Below are positions 8,260 through 19,518 of a stretch of 64,000 nt of DNA, one piece after another (the first letter of the stretch is position 1; every line of letters starts with the position of its first letter). Position numbers and translations under genes: made by a program. Origin of the DNA: Nostoc edaphicum CCNP1411 (lineage in GTDB: Bacteria > Cyanobacteriota > Cyanobacteriia > Cyanobacteriales > Nostocaceae). The notes below the pieces were generated by a model. It was not told where the DNA came from. It did no database searches and worked only from the letters and a program-made list of their open reading frames with translations. The DNA is taken from contig NZ_CP054698.1 of the NCBI RefSeq assembly GCF_014023275.1, positions 3,410,001 through 3,474,000 of the forward strand, in the 5' to 3' direction.

Positions 8260-8961
8260 TTAGGCTTCTGGTTCAACGCCAAGCGATCGCAATTGAGCAG
8301 TCAAGCGATCGGCTCTCTCCTCACCAGTCAACAACAAATTACCTTGCAAATCCCACCAGCGTAGCCAAGGTAATTCCATATTTTGATATTGTCCCTGCCA
8401 AATCCCTAACTCAACCCCTAAAGGATGTATGAGATAATGTCCGCGTTCATTTGCTGTCAATAACTGATATTGTCCACCAATTAATTCATAAACTTCTACA
8501 CTGGCTTTATTCACTTCATAAATGCCGTAGAAGGGAGGACGAATCACCTGTTCATAAATCCAAAATTTCCCCTTCCACGGAGTTTTATCTCGCTCCTGAC
8601 TACCATCCCCAGAAACAAATTCCAATGCAATCAATGGGGCAATAAACTCTCGCCATAATACATAAGACCTGCGCGTTTGCCCATCCAAAGTAGGTGGTAC
8701 GTTCCCTACATAAAACCAGTCGGGTGCTTCTGCGCCTTTTTCTGGGGGGTCAGTTATTCGCCAGTAGATACCGCTATCTTGACCAATACAGTATTGTCCA
8801 TCAGGATGACGTTTTTGCAATATCGGTTTAATCGAGTCTGTTAGGAGGATGCTTTGGGGATGTTCCTGAAAGTTTTTCACGAATGTACCGTCAGACTCAG
8901 GAAGCTGTGTATGGTCAGGAAACGGGGTCAGCGCGGTGGATGGGTCGGTTGCAGAGGTCAT
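8260..8961 (-). CDS. Uma2 family (DUF820) putative endonuclease, copy 1
   Basis: A 233-residue Uma2-family protein, a PD-(D/E)XK-like fold greatly expanded in cyanobacteria with no firmly established role. Recognisable pieces are the start of the fold (QSILLTDSIKPILQK), PPEKGAEAPDWFYVGNVPP with an Asp, and FIAPLIALEFVSGDG followed by WIYEQVIRPPFYGIYEV. The C-terminus ends in the common TGEERADRLTAQLRSLGVEP. It is nearly identical to the gene at 13505-14206 in the same orientation; the two bracket the accessory island. Confidence 0.88.
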   Translation of the reverse strand: MTSATDPSTALTPFPDHTQLPESDGTFVKNFQEHPQSILLTDSIKPILQKRHPDGQYCIGQDSGIYWRITDPPEKGAEAPDWFYVGNVPPTLDGQTRRSYVLWREFIAPLIALEFVSGDGSQERDKTPWKGKFWIYEQVIRPPFYGIYEVNKASVEVYELIGGQYQLLTANERGHYLIHPLGVELGIWQGQYQNMELPWLRWWDLQGNLLLTGEERADRLTAQLRSLGVEPEA

Positions 8962-9040
8962 AAGACTACCTTTGCAGGAGTAGGGGTTGTTTTTTAGTTT
9001 AGCAAGCGTAGGCGATCGCTTTTTCTAATTAGCTTTAAGA

Positions 9041-9174
9041 TTATTGGATTTTTGGCCCAATGTACCCAATGAGAATTTTAGCTGGCCCTAATTCTTCAGA
9101 AAAATGAAGCCGCCAAGCCCCTGCACCAGTCATTCTTAGGTGGAAACTAAAGATACGATGCACATTATCAGGAC
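9041..9174 (-). pseudogene. 3' remnant of a gene cut by the IS4-like element
   Basis: The minus strand from the IS edge encodes about 44 codons, GPDNVHRIFSFHLRMTGAG then AWRLHFSEELGPAKILIGY and a TAA at 9041-9043. The residue pattern is coding-like, with no stop. On the other side of the IS, directly after the AAA gene's stop, an ATG starts MDLE (11274-11285). The simplest reading is one gene, third in the DUF262-AAA operon, interrupted by the IS. No target duplication is visible, so bases may also have been lost. Confidence 0.6.
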
Positions 9175-9237
9175 CTGACTTTTCACGGGATGTGGAAAAG
9201 AAAGATTGGTTCGCGATAAATTATCGCGAACCACTTC

Positions 9238-9639
9238 CTATTCTTTATTATATTTGGAAGTTTCTTCAACTAAATCTTTTAAACCCTGTCTGAGAGCCTC
9301 AATTGAACGATCTAAAGCTTCGATTCTAGTCCTGGCAGTAATTTGTTCAATGGCATCTATGTAAGTTTGACTACCAGCCTTACCTAAATGCTTGTACTTG
9401 GAAAGCTTGCCATCACTCCGAGTCGGAAATATTGCTGTTGTAGCATGTAGTTTATAGTACCAATAAAATTCTTTGCGCCCCAATGCTTGTTAACGAGCTA
9501 TTCTACAACGTGGTGGCGCAACAGGCATTGAATTGTGTATGGCAGCGACTTCTTTTTCAAGACGCTCCAACATGTCGATAACTTTGTCTATGCGCGATTG
9601 TAAATCCTCTTGGGCTATAGTTTTCCGGTCTTTCGGCAT
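9238..9639 (-). pseudogene. Small passenger gene of the IS element, with in-frame TAA
   Basis: From ATG at 9639 the frame encodes MPKDRKTIAQEDLQSRIDKV, a predicted coiled coil (MLERLEKEVAAIHNSMP), then VAPPRCRIAR and a TAA at 9490-9492. The same frame continues for another 83 codons (GRKEFYWYYKLHATTAIFP, later YKHLGKAGSQTYIDAIEQI, ending ETSKYNKE). The second part has no good start of its own (TTG at 9483). I read it as one gene of about 130 residues with a nonsense mutation (CAA to TAA is one step). Function unknown; the coiled coil and basic residues suggest DNA or protein binding. Confidence 0.55.
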
Positions 9640-9722
9640 AAAATCAACATTCCGCGATTCGCGACTGCTTGTCGCGAACCATATTCCTCTATAACTTTGT
9701 TGAGTAACTAAAATCAATATAC

Positions 9723-11151
9723 TCATTTTAGATTTTCATGTAGCAACCAACCTTGGCACAAGGTTTCTAATTCCAACCAACCTCGCCACAAAACTTGTAT
9801 CCCAATAGGGCTACTCTTCCTATGTTCTAGGTATCCGCCGAGACGTGCAATTGCTCTAATTGCCCAGTCAACTGTAAGCTCTAGGAGCTTTTTTTGTTTG
9901 GGTGGAGTACTAGCAAGTAGCACGTCCATTTGTATTTTTGTTAACACCAATTCTGCTGAACTGTGCGGGGAATTCCGGTGTAAATAAGTCATTCGCAGTA
10001 ATTGTGCCGCAATCACTGTTAAAAAAACCTAACATTGTTGACATACTCTCCCCTGCCAAGCGGTAACTTTCCGCTTTACAGCCAGATTTTAGTATTTTGT
10101 GATACTCTTCTATCCGCCAGCGATACGTATACCACCGAAGGATTTGAGATGCTTCTGCCTGTGTTGTTACTAACTCGCTTGTCAGTAGCATCCACATAAC
10201 TGGTTCGCATCCGTCTGGCACATTAATCTCTGTCGCAAAGAGTGCGTAAACGTTAAAATTACCTGACTTTTTTAATCGAGAAGGAGGATTTATTGATACT
10301 GGACAATACCTGATTTCTAAAGTTGCAGTTCTTTCTTTTCGCTTTTTAGTTTCAGGTAATTCAACCTCTTTTACAAACTGCACTTTTTGGGATGTTACAT
10401 ACTCCCATAAATAAGAGTTTTCTCCTTCTAAGCAACGATTGTGAGCGGCTCTGACAACTACACCTGTATTTTTATTTTTACGTTGAAGTGCGAATACTTC
10501 TGCAATATCTCCTTCACGGTCAAAGACATGAATCACTCTCGTGAGTAGTCCACCATCAGGCATTTCTAAACCATTAAATAATTTGTTGACTTTTTGAAAA
10601 GCTTCAACCCATCGATAAGATTCTTTCTCCTTAAAAGCTCTATTCTTGGCGATTAAACGTTCTTTTTTTAACCGCTTCTTTTTTGCCGTAGATGTTTCCC
10701 CTGGTGATGGAGATGCTTTGTGTTGTCGATGCCACAATTTCTCCCATAATAGTCCTAGTGGCTGACCAAAGTCTGGGTCTAGTGCTAAAGAACTATGTAA
10801 AATTAGCCCGTTCCCACCATTACCTGTAGGCCCATAATCATCTCTTTTTTCTAATATTTTTTTGTAATCAAGATAAGTTGTATCACCTACAGCTAATACT
10901 ATTGGTATGCCATAAATCTGCTTAGAAGTCTGTTTAAAAGATGGCTGGGTCAATTTATCAAAGGTTGTTTTGGGGTTAGAAAAGAATTCGTAACCACGTT
11001 TTAGGTCACTAGCGCTTTGAAATATTTGCGATAGAGGCTCACCATATTTTACTTTTAAAGCCTCCGCAATTATCACTGCTCTGTTGGTTAGACGTTTGTC
11101 ACCAAAATCACAATTGCGGTACGGGTTCGCTTCTAATAGTTTCATTTGCAC
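9723..11151 (-). pseudogene. IS4-family (Tn5-like) DDE transposase, frameshifted
   Basis: The first frame (11151 to 9910) carries an N-terminal DNA-binding region (NCDFGDKRLTNRAVIIAE), the first catalytic Asp in AVGDTTYLDY, the second in HVFDREGDIAEVF, and the Y-R-E-K signature in YRWRIEEYHKILKSG with the catalytic Glu. After TMLGF the frame is lost at a run of seven T near 10020-10026. The normal C-terminus (TVIAAQLLRMTYLHRNSPH ... ARLGGYLEHRKSSPIGIQVLW) continues in another frame to 9723. One T fewer restores GFLTVIAAQLL. This may be a disabling mutation, slippage at the homopolymer, or a sequencing error. Confidence 0.8.
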
Positions 11152-11288
11152 CCCAAAATACTACACTACAAGCACCTTATATTAGAGGACGCAAATCGTC
11201 TTAAGTTTAAAGGATTGGTTCGCGATAGATTGTCGCGAACCAATCCCCTTTTCCACATCCCGTGAAAAGTCAGCTCCAAGTCCATGTG

Positions 11289-12109
11289 TTAAACATCCCT
11301 TGGTTTTAGTAAGGTGATTAAATTCTTTTCCCACTCATCAAAGAATCCATCAGGCCATCGATCAATTCTGCCATTCCGATCAATGCGTGGTGAAACTACT
11401 TCAGTAAAAATCTGTCCTTGTTTTTCTTGGCGCTGGAAATAGTGCAACTGGACATCTTCTGGCTCAAGTTTTCCGCTATGAACTGCAAGCCGAATTCCGT
11501 TTAAAACATGATCGCTATGAGTTTCTATCACCACTTGAACACCACAACTAGCAGCCAGTGCTAACAATTCACCCATTTTTGTCTGCCCTCTAGGATGAAG
11601 ATGAGCCTCTGGGTTTTCAACTAGAATTAGTGTATCAGGTTCTGAAGCGAGTACTATGACATTTGATTAAATGCTCTTGGCCCTATACGCTCTGCCTCAA
11701 TGTAATGAAAATTTTGGTTAAAAAGACTGGATAAGTGATATACTTGTTCATCTACATACTCCGAAGTCAAGTATAAAAAATTAGCTCCTACATCTTCTTC
11801 TTCATTTTTAAATTTCCATATACTTTTAGTACCATTTTCCCAAAGTATTTCAAATACTAGTTGTTCTTGTTTAGATGCACCTTCAAAAATCGCATCTTTA
11901 GCTGTACCAATATTAATTAAATCTCCATTGAGTACTAAGCCTTTTTCCGATAGTAAACCTTTTTGATAAGATTGCCTTAATAATAACAATGCTTGTAAAA
12001 CAGAAGACTTCCCAGTACTGTTAAGTCCAGATAAAAATGTAAGTGGCCTAAATGTAAGGGGTTGATTTTGAAAAGGCTTAAAATTTGTGAGTGTCAAGGA
12101 ATCAATCAT
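11289..12109 (-). pseudogene. AAA ATPase (DUF3696 type), internally deleted
   Basis: The 5' frame (12109 to 11654) has the P-loop LSGLNSTGKSSVLQALLLLR at about residue 30 and runs to ERIGPRAFNQMS and a stop. The 3' part, in another frame, holds the Walker B and D-loop region (LILVENPEAHLHPRG), ETHSDHVLNGIRLAVHSGK and the DUF3696-like end (DRWPDGFFDEWEKNL). From family knowledge about 100 or more residues normally lie between these parts, so an out-of-frame deletion has joined them near 11655. The start overlaps the stop of the DUF262 gene by four bases, which fixes the operon. Such ATPases, related to OLD/RecF-like AAA proteins, often accompany DNA-targeting partners. Confidence 0.78.
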
Positions 12110-13224
12110 AGAAGTACTTCCTGAATTATTTTTTCTATAGTACTAAATCTATACTGTACTTTCTCAGCAGCCTGAGATATAGATTCTAAAAAGTATTTGT
12201 CATTGTCTATATATGTCTTAAATATATCAATCAACTTTTGTTTTCTATCTATTAAAACTTGTATTTGTTCATCACTCAATTTACTCAGAAGTACTGACCA
12301 AGATTCAAATAGAGCTTTATTTATAGGAAACTTTCTTTTCTGAGAATTAGATATTTTCCGAAATGCATCTTTACCAAAGATGTTCTCGCTAGCTAGAATT
12401 GTTCTTTTAAAATTATTTTCAATGTTATGTAGCTCAGTTTCAGAGAGCTTATTTGTCTTAGATAGCGCTTTCGTTAAAAAAGTATCTCTGTTGTCGGCAT
12501 AATCTTTATAATGAGTCAAAGTAAAAGCTAAGAAACCTAATATAAATTCCCGATCATCCATACGCATTATCCTGTCATCTCCAAGTTTAACTACCTCTTG
12601 GAATTTTGGATATGCAGCAAGTTTAGTTAAAAACTTTGTTCCCTTACCGGGATTAAGAGCATGGCGTAATTCTTGAGGTGATAAAGCTTCACCTCCTGTA
12701 TTAATACGTTTGAAAATATTATATTTAATTTCTGGAGGTGTGCCTTTTTCGATCAGATATACTGTTAGTTGAGTTTCTTCAAGACGGCGTTGGTATCTGC
12801 GATCAATTTGATCGTAGGTTTTACCTTCTAAATTTGTAAGATATTCTAATCCAGATAGTTTGAGTTTTTTGTCGAGAATAAAGCGCTTCAGTGCAAATAG
12901 ACGCTGTAAACCATCGACTACTAACCATTTATCTTCATTAGTAGCATCTACATAAAATGCTGGTATGGGGATGCGGATAATAATAGATTCTATAAGCCTG
13001 CTTTGGGCATCTTCTTTCCATATATCCGCATGACGTTGGAAATCAGGTGCTAAATCAAGGGCTTCTTCATTGATTCTTTTAAGCAATAACTCTATTGTTG
13101 GTTCCCTAGTTACAATGTTAATTTTGTCAGGATCATATTGGAAAGTAACTTTTTCCTCTTGATCTTGTTCTTCTAAAGTTTCTTCATCAGCTAATTCTGC
13201 ATTGTAGTTACTCAAATCTGTCAC
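12106..13224 (-). CDS. DUF262 domain protein (ParB/GmrS-like nuclease-NTPase fold)
   Basis: A 372-residue intact protein. The DUF262 N-terminal domain is clear: PDFQRHADIWKED, the family DGQQR motif as VVDGLQRLFALKRF (about residue 105), and FKRINTGGEALSPQELRHAL (about 170). DUF262 is the N-terminal domain of GmrSD-type modification-dependent restriction enzymes and of other defence proteins. There is no DUF1524 HNH domain at the C-terminus, so cleavage would need a partner. It is first in an operon with the AAA ATPase (ATGA overlap) and a third gene. A role in phage or plasmid defence is inference. Confidence 0.85.
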   Translation of the reverse strand: MTDLSNYNAELADEETLEEQDQEEKVTFQYDPDKINIVTREPTIELLLKRINEEALDLAPDFQRHADIWKEDAQSRLIESIIIRIPIPAFYVDATNEDKWLVVDGLQRLFALKRFILDKKLKLSGLEYLTNLEGKTYDQIDRRYQRRLEETQLTVYLIEKGTPPEIKYNIFKRINTGGEALSPQELRHALNPGKGTKFLTKLAAYPKFQEVVKLGDDRIMRMDDREFILGFLAFTLTHYKDYADNRDTFLTKALSKTNKLSETELHNIENNFKRTILASENIFGKDAFRKISNSQKRKFPINKALFESWSVLLSKLSDEQIQVLIDRKQKLIDIFKTYIDNDKYFLESISQAAEKVQYRFSTIEKIIQEVLL

Positions 13225-13349
13225 AGCGCTTACTCCTTAGTATTAACACTTGTTTGTTCACTCAGTTATTAGTGATGCTTGGTGTTACTACATCAGCAAA
13301 TGGGGCTTTTTAACTGGCGTATTTCAATCCTACTATCTCGCAAAATGAC

Positions 13350-13373
13350 AGAGACGCAAAATTTCGCGTCTCT
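13350..13373. repeat. Perfect eight-base-pair hairpin repeat
   Basis: AGAGACGC and GCGTCTCT pair around an AT-rich loop. The motif resembles the GAGACGC-type intergenic hairpin common in Nostocales. It lies upstream of the DUF262 operon; no T-run follows, so a terminator role is not supported. Confidence 0.5.
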
Positions 13374-13504
13374 ACGTACCTAGTCTATTACTTATTTACC
13401 TTTCCCAGCGAAATCAAAAATTGGTGCGATCGCCCCCAGTAAAGTCAGAGCTATGTCAAACGACAAACTACTGCGCGTCTAAGCACCTCTATAGTCCAAA
13501 AATA

Positions 13505-14206
13505 TTAGACTTCTGGTTCCACTCCGAGCGATCGCAATTGAGCAGTCAAGCGATCGGCTCTTTCATCACCAGTCAACAACAAATTACCCTGCAAATCCCA
13601 CCAGCGCAGCCAAGGTAATTCCGCATTTTGATAAACTCCTTGCCAAATACCTAACTCAACTCCCAAGCGCGTAATCGGATAATGTCCGCGTTCATTTGCT
13701 GCTAATAACTGATATTGTCCACCAATTAATTCATAAACTTCTACATTGGCTTTATTCACTTCATAAATGCCATAAAAAGCCGGATGAATTACTTGCTCAT
13801 AAATCCAAAATTTCCCCTGCCAAGGAGTTTTATCTCGTTCTTCACTACCATCCCCAGAAACAAATTCCAAGGCAATTAGGGGGGCAATAAATTCTTGCCA
13901 CAGTACATAAGACCTCCGCGTTTGTCCATCGAGCAAGGGCGGTACATTTCCTACATAAAACCAATCTGGTGCTTCTGCTCCTCTTTCTGGCGGATCTGTC
14001 AAGCGCCAGTAAATACCTAAGTCCTGACCTATACAATATTCACCTTCAGGATGTAATTGTTTAAGGATAGGTGTAATCGAGTCAGTGAGTAAGATGCTTT
14101 GGGGATGCTCTTGCCAATTTTTCACGAAAGTACCGTCTGACTCTGGTAGCTGCGTATGATCGGGGAAAGGAGTGAGGGCGGTGGATGGGTCGGTTGCAGA
14201 GGTCAT
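13505..14206 (-). CDS. Uma2 family (DUF820) putative endonuclease, copy 2
   Basis: A 233-residue paralogue of the gene at 8260-8961, sharing the N-terminus SATDPSTALTPFPDHTQLPE, the central EAPDWFYVGNVPP and the end RADRLTAQLRSLGVEPE. Differences are scattered substitutions. Upstream and downstream bases of the two copies also match for short stretches (GGTTGCAGAGGTCAT at the start, CCAAAAATATTAG at the end), so the duplication reached slightly beyond the gene. It is separated by 140 bases from homoserine dehydrogenase. Confidence 0.88.
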   Translation of the reverse strand: MTSATDPSTALTPFPDHTQLPESDGTFVKNWQEHPQSILLTDSITPILKQLHPEGEYCIGQDLGIYWRLTDPPERGAEAPDWFYVGNVPPLLDGQTRRSYVLWQEFIAPLIALEFVSGDGSEERDKTPWQGKFWIYEQVIHPAFYGIYEVNKANVEVYELIGGQYQLLAANERGHYPITRLGVELGIWQGVYQNAELPWLRWWDLQGNLLLTGDERADRLTAQLRSLGVEPEV

Positions 14207-14347
14207 AGGTCTAGCCTCGCGCTGGGGTGAAGTTTATTTTTTAGTTTAGCTTGCGTACTTAACCAAGTTTTACTCGCAGCTAAGAATCCTTTGGGGTAAT
14301 TAAAAATTGGAGCAAAGCAAGTTGACGAGCTTCACTCCCGACTAATC

Positions 14348-15634
14348 TCAAAGTACACGCAGTAAGCTAGGAATGCTTTCAATTGCTGACAAATCACGAA
14401 TTTCTGCCAAAGCTTGCCGAAAATTACCTTCTCGCACATCATGGGTAACAACCACAATCTCTGCAAGTTCCCCTTGAAAGCCAGTTTGGACAATTGACTC
14501 TAAGCTAACGCCATAATTGCCAAAGCAAGTACCCAATTTACCGATAACTCCAGGCTGGTCATTGGTGAGGAAACGGGCGTAAAACCGAGTTATCAATTCT
14601 GCCATCGGCGCAATTTGGCAGTATTCTTGATGTCCACAAGTTAATAAGGGATTTGCAACTGCTGTATTGGTTTTGAGGACAGCAACTAAATTCAAAATAT
14701 CCGATGTGACAGCACTGGCGGTTGCACCAGCACCAGCACCGGGACCAAAAAACATTACTTGCCCAATTGGTTCTCCTTCGACAAGAATGGCATTGTAAAC
14801 GCCGTTGATGCTAGCCAAAGGATGGGCTTGCGGTACTAAGGTAGGATGAACTCTGACGGAAAGGGGAGATGAGGGAGTATCACGTTTAGCGATCGCTAAC
14901 AATTTAATCACAAATCCCAATTTTTCGGCGTAGGCAATATCTGTCTTGCTGACTTGCCGAATCCCCTCGGTATAAACATCTTCTAGGTTGATCCGTCCAC
15001 CAAAGCCTAATGATGCGAGGATAGCAATTTTATCGCCTGCGTCTAAGCCATCGACATCAGCTGTGGGGTCAGCCTCAGCATAACCTAAACGCTGGGCATC
15101 AGCTAAGACATCATTGAAGTTACTACCTTCTGTTTGCATCCGCGTCAGAATGTAGTTTGTTGTACCGTTCACGATGCCCGTTACAGTATGAATGCGGTTA
15201 ACACTTAAAGACTGCTTCAAGGGTTGAATCACCGGAATCCCACCACCCACAGCCGCTTCTAGCATGACGTAGACGCCTGCTTGATTGGCAGTTGTGAAAA
15301 TTTCCGCCCCAAAGCGGGCGATCGCTGCTTTATTGGCGGTGACTACATGCTTGCCATTACTTAAAGCTTTGAGAATTAGCGATCGCGCCGGCTCTAGTCC
15401 GCCCATCACCTCGACAACTATATCTACTGCTGGATCGTTGACAATAGAATCTAAATCTGTGGTTAACATTTCCGTAGACAATTCTACTGCACGGGGTTTA
15501 TCGAGCGATCGCACTCCCACCCGATAGATTTCTATCTCTTGCAACAATGGGTGACGCCCAGCGCTATCTTGCAACAACTGCACTGTTCCCGTTCCCACGG
15601 TGCCTAATCCCAGTATTCCTAGTTTCACACCCAC
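14348..15634 (-). CDS. hom: Homoserine dehydrogenase
   Basis: NAD(P)-dependent reduction of aspartate semialdehyde to homoserine on the route to threonine and methionine. The Rossmann motif is LGILGLGTVGTGTVQLL at the N-terminus. The catalytic domain shows ADPTADVDGLDAGDKIAILA and GIVNGTTNYILTRM. A C-terminal ACT domain (NDQPGVIGKLGTCFGNYGVS) implies allosteric feedback. About 428-433 residues is normal. No ATG is available: TTG at 15649, GTG at 15634 and GTG at 15628 are the candidates, and I chose the middle one, which gives MGVKLGILG. No clear Shine-Dalgarno site decides it. Confidence 0.95.
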   Translation of the reverse strand: MGVKLGILGLGTVGTGTVQLLQDSAGRHPLLQEIEIYRVGVRSLDKPRAVELSTEMLTTDLDSIVNDPAVDIVVEVMGGLEPARSLILKALSNGKHVVTANKAAIARFGAEIFTTANQAGVYVMLEAAVGGGIPVIQPLKQSLSVNRIHTVTGIVNGTTNYILTRMQTEGSNFNDVLADAQRLGYAEADPTADVDGLDAGDKIAILASLGFGGRINLEDVYTEGIRQVSKTDIAYAEKLGFVIKLLAIAKRDTPSSPLSVRVHPTLVPQAHPLASINGVYNAILVEGEPIGQVMFFGPGAGAGATASAVTSDILNLVAVLKTNTAVANPLLTCGHQEYCQIAPMAELITRFYARFLTNDQPGVIGKLGTCFGNYGVSLESIVQTGFQGELAEIVVVTHDVREGNFRQALAEIRDLSAIESIPSLLRVL

Positions 15635-15660
15635 AAATTTTGCACCCAATTTATTTTTTA

Positions 15661-15691
15661 GTGCTGAGTGCTGAGTGCTGAGTGCTGAGTA
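15661..15691. repeat. STRR heptamer array (GTGCTGA)
   Basis: About four tandem copies of GTGCTGA immediately upstream of homoserine dehydrogenase, in the gap between that gene and petH. It is the complement type of the CAGCACT array at 15808-15896. Confidence 0.85.
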
Positions 15692-15807
15692 GTAACAAGT
15701 ATTATTTAGTACTTTACCCTTCAGAACTGAGAACTCTTTCCTCAGCTATTTACAATATTCATAACAAAACAATTGTAGGGTGAGCATTGCCCACCCTACT
15801 CATTGAT

Positions 15808-15896
15808 AACTTAGAACTCAGCACTCAGCACTTAATAAGTTTCTACTTCATAACTTAGAACTCAAAACTCAGCACTCAGCACTCAGCACTCAGCAC
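15808..15896. repeat. STRR heptamer arrays (CAGCACT) with duplicated petH tail
   Basis: Two blocks of tandem CAGCACT heptamers. Each block ends in CACTTAATA followed by GTTTCTAC; the second block runs straight into the petH stop codon. The first block therefore carries a copy of the last petH codons (VETY and stop on the minus strand, near 15832-15848). Confidence 0.8.
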
Positions 15897-18456
<2,560 letters not shown>

Positions 18457-19461
18457 ATGACAAGTAAGCCGGAACGCGTGGTACTGATTGGAGTAGCCGG
18501 AGACTCTGGGTGCGGGAAATCTACGTTTTTGCGTCGTTTGATAGATTTGTTTGGTGAAGATTTAATGACAGTTATCTGTTTGGATGACTATCATTCCCTG
18601 GATCGCAAACAACGTAAAGAAACTGGGATAACGGCATTAGACCCCAGGGCGAACAATTTTGATCTGATGTATGAGCAAATTAAAGCGCTCAAAAGTGGTC
18701 AAGCGATTGATAAGCCGATTTACAACCATGAAACTGGCTTGATTGACCCGCCAGAGCGGGTAGAGCCGAATCACATTATAGTTGTTGAAGGGCTGCATCC
18801 TTTATATGATGAGCGGGTGCGATCGCTAATCGACTTCAGTGTTTATTTTGACATTAGCGATGAGGTCAAAATTGCCTGGAAAATCCAGCGAGATATGGCT
18901 GAACGCGGTCATCGCTACGAAGATGTTTTAGCGCAAATCAATTCCCGCAAACCTGACTTTGAAAAGTTTATCGAACCACAAAGAGAATTTGCCGATGTGG
19001 TTCTTCAGGTATTACCCACGAACTTGATCAAAAACGATACGGAGCGTAGAGTCTTAAGGGTACGTATGCTTCAGCGGGAAGGTAAGGAAGGCTTTGATCC
19101 AACCTACCTATTTGATGAAGGGTCAACAATTAATTGGACTCCCTGTGGACGCAAATTGACCTGTTCTTATCCTGGTATGCAACTATACTATGGTTCCGAT
19201 GTTTACTACGGACGCTATGTCTCAGTACTAGAGGTGGATGGTCAATTTGACAACTTGGAAGAAGTCATTTATATCGAAACCCATCTCAGCAATACATCCA
19301 CCAAATATCAGGGTGAATTGACTCACTTGTTACTCCAGCACCGCGAGTATCCAGGTTCCAACAATGGTACTGGTTTCTTCCAAGTGCTTACAGGTTTGAA
19401 GATGCGTGCTGCCTATGAGCGGTTGACAGCTACAGAAGCAAAGTTAGCGGTTCAGGTTTAA
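18457..19461 (+). CDS. prk: Phosphoribulokinase
   Basis: A Calvin-cycle enzyme that phosphorylates ribulose 5-phosphate with ATP. 334 residues is typical. The P-loop GVAGDSGCGKSTFLRRL is at residues 12-28. Cys19 in the P-loop and Cys41 in VICLDDYH form the redox pair that allows thioredoxin control and complex formation with CP12 and GAPDH. Catalytic and substrate motifs DDYHSLDRKQRKETG, NHETG and VEGLHPLYDERVR are all present. The start has a good Shine-Dalgarno (GAGGAGAT). A T-tailed hairpin follows at 19488, so it is probably monocistronic. Confidence 0.98.
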   Translation: MTSKPERVVLIGVAGDSGCGKSTFLRRLIDLFGEDLMTVICLDDYHSLDRKQRKETGITALDPRANNFDLMYEQIKALKSGQAIDKPIYNHETGLIDPPERVEPNHIIVVEGLHPLYDERVRSLIDFSVYFDISDEVKIAWKIQRDMAERGHRYEDVLAQINSRKPDFEKFIEPQREFADVVLQVLPTNLIKNDTERRVLRVRMLQREGKEGFDPTYLFDEGSTINWTPCGRKLTCSYPGMQLYYGSDVYYGRYVSVLEVDGQFDNLEEVIYIETHLSNTSTKYQGELTHLLLQHREYPGSNNGTGFFQVLTGLKMRAAYERLTATEAKLAVQV

Positions 19462-19487
19462 AGCAGCAGTGTTTGTGTCAAAGCTTG

Positions 19488-19518
19488 TGGGGGCGCTTCC
19501 GGGTGTCCCCATTTTTTT
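19488..19518 (+). terminator. Rho-independent terminator after prk
   Basis: TGGGG and CCCCA close a GC-rich stem-loop (with inner GCGC/GTGT pairing) followed by seven T. It is placed 27 bases after the prk stop. Confidence 0.8.

Larger units (their letters stand above)
9175..11273 (-). mobile_element. IS4-like insertion element, about 2.1 kb
   Basis: Ends are defined by inverted repeats of roughly 60 bases. Both start CTGACTTTTCACGGGATGTG, continue GAAAAG, and run into the palindrome GGTTCGCGA...TCGCGAACC. The match stops abruptly outside CTGACT at both ends (9175 and 11273). Inside are a DDE transposase (9723-11151) with a frameshift and a small passenger gene (9238-9639) with a stop. No direct target repeat is seen. 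It splits the third gene of the DUF262-AAA operon. Confidence 0.75.

Noticed and set aside
15808..15896. CRISPR-like repeats
   Set aside because: The unit is a contiguous heptamer without spacers; this is an STRR array. No CRISPR array or cas gene was seen in the window.
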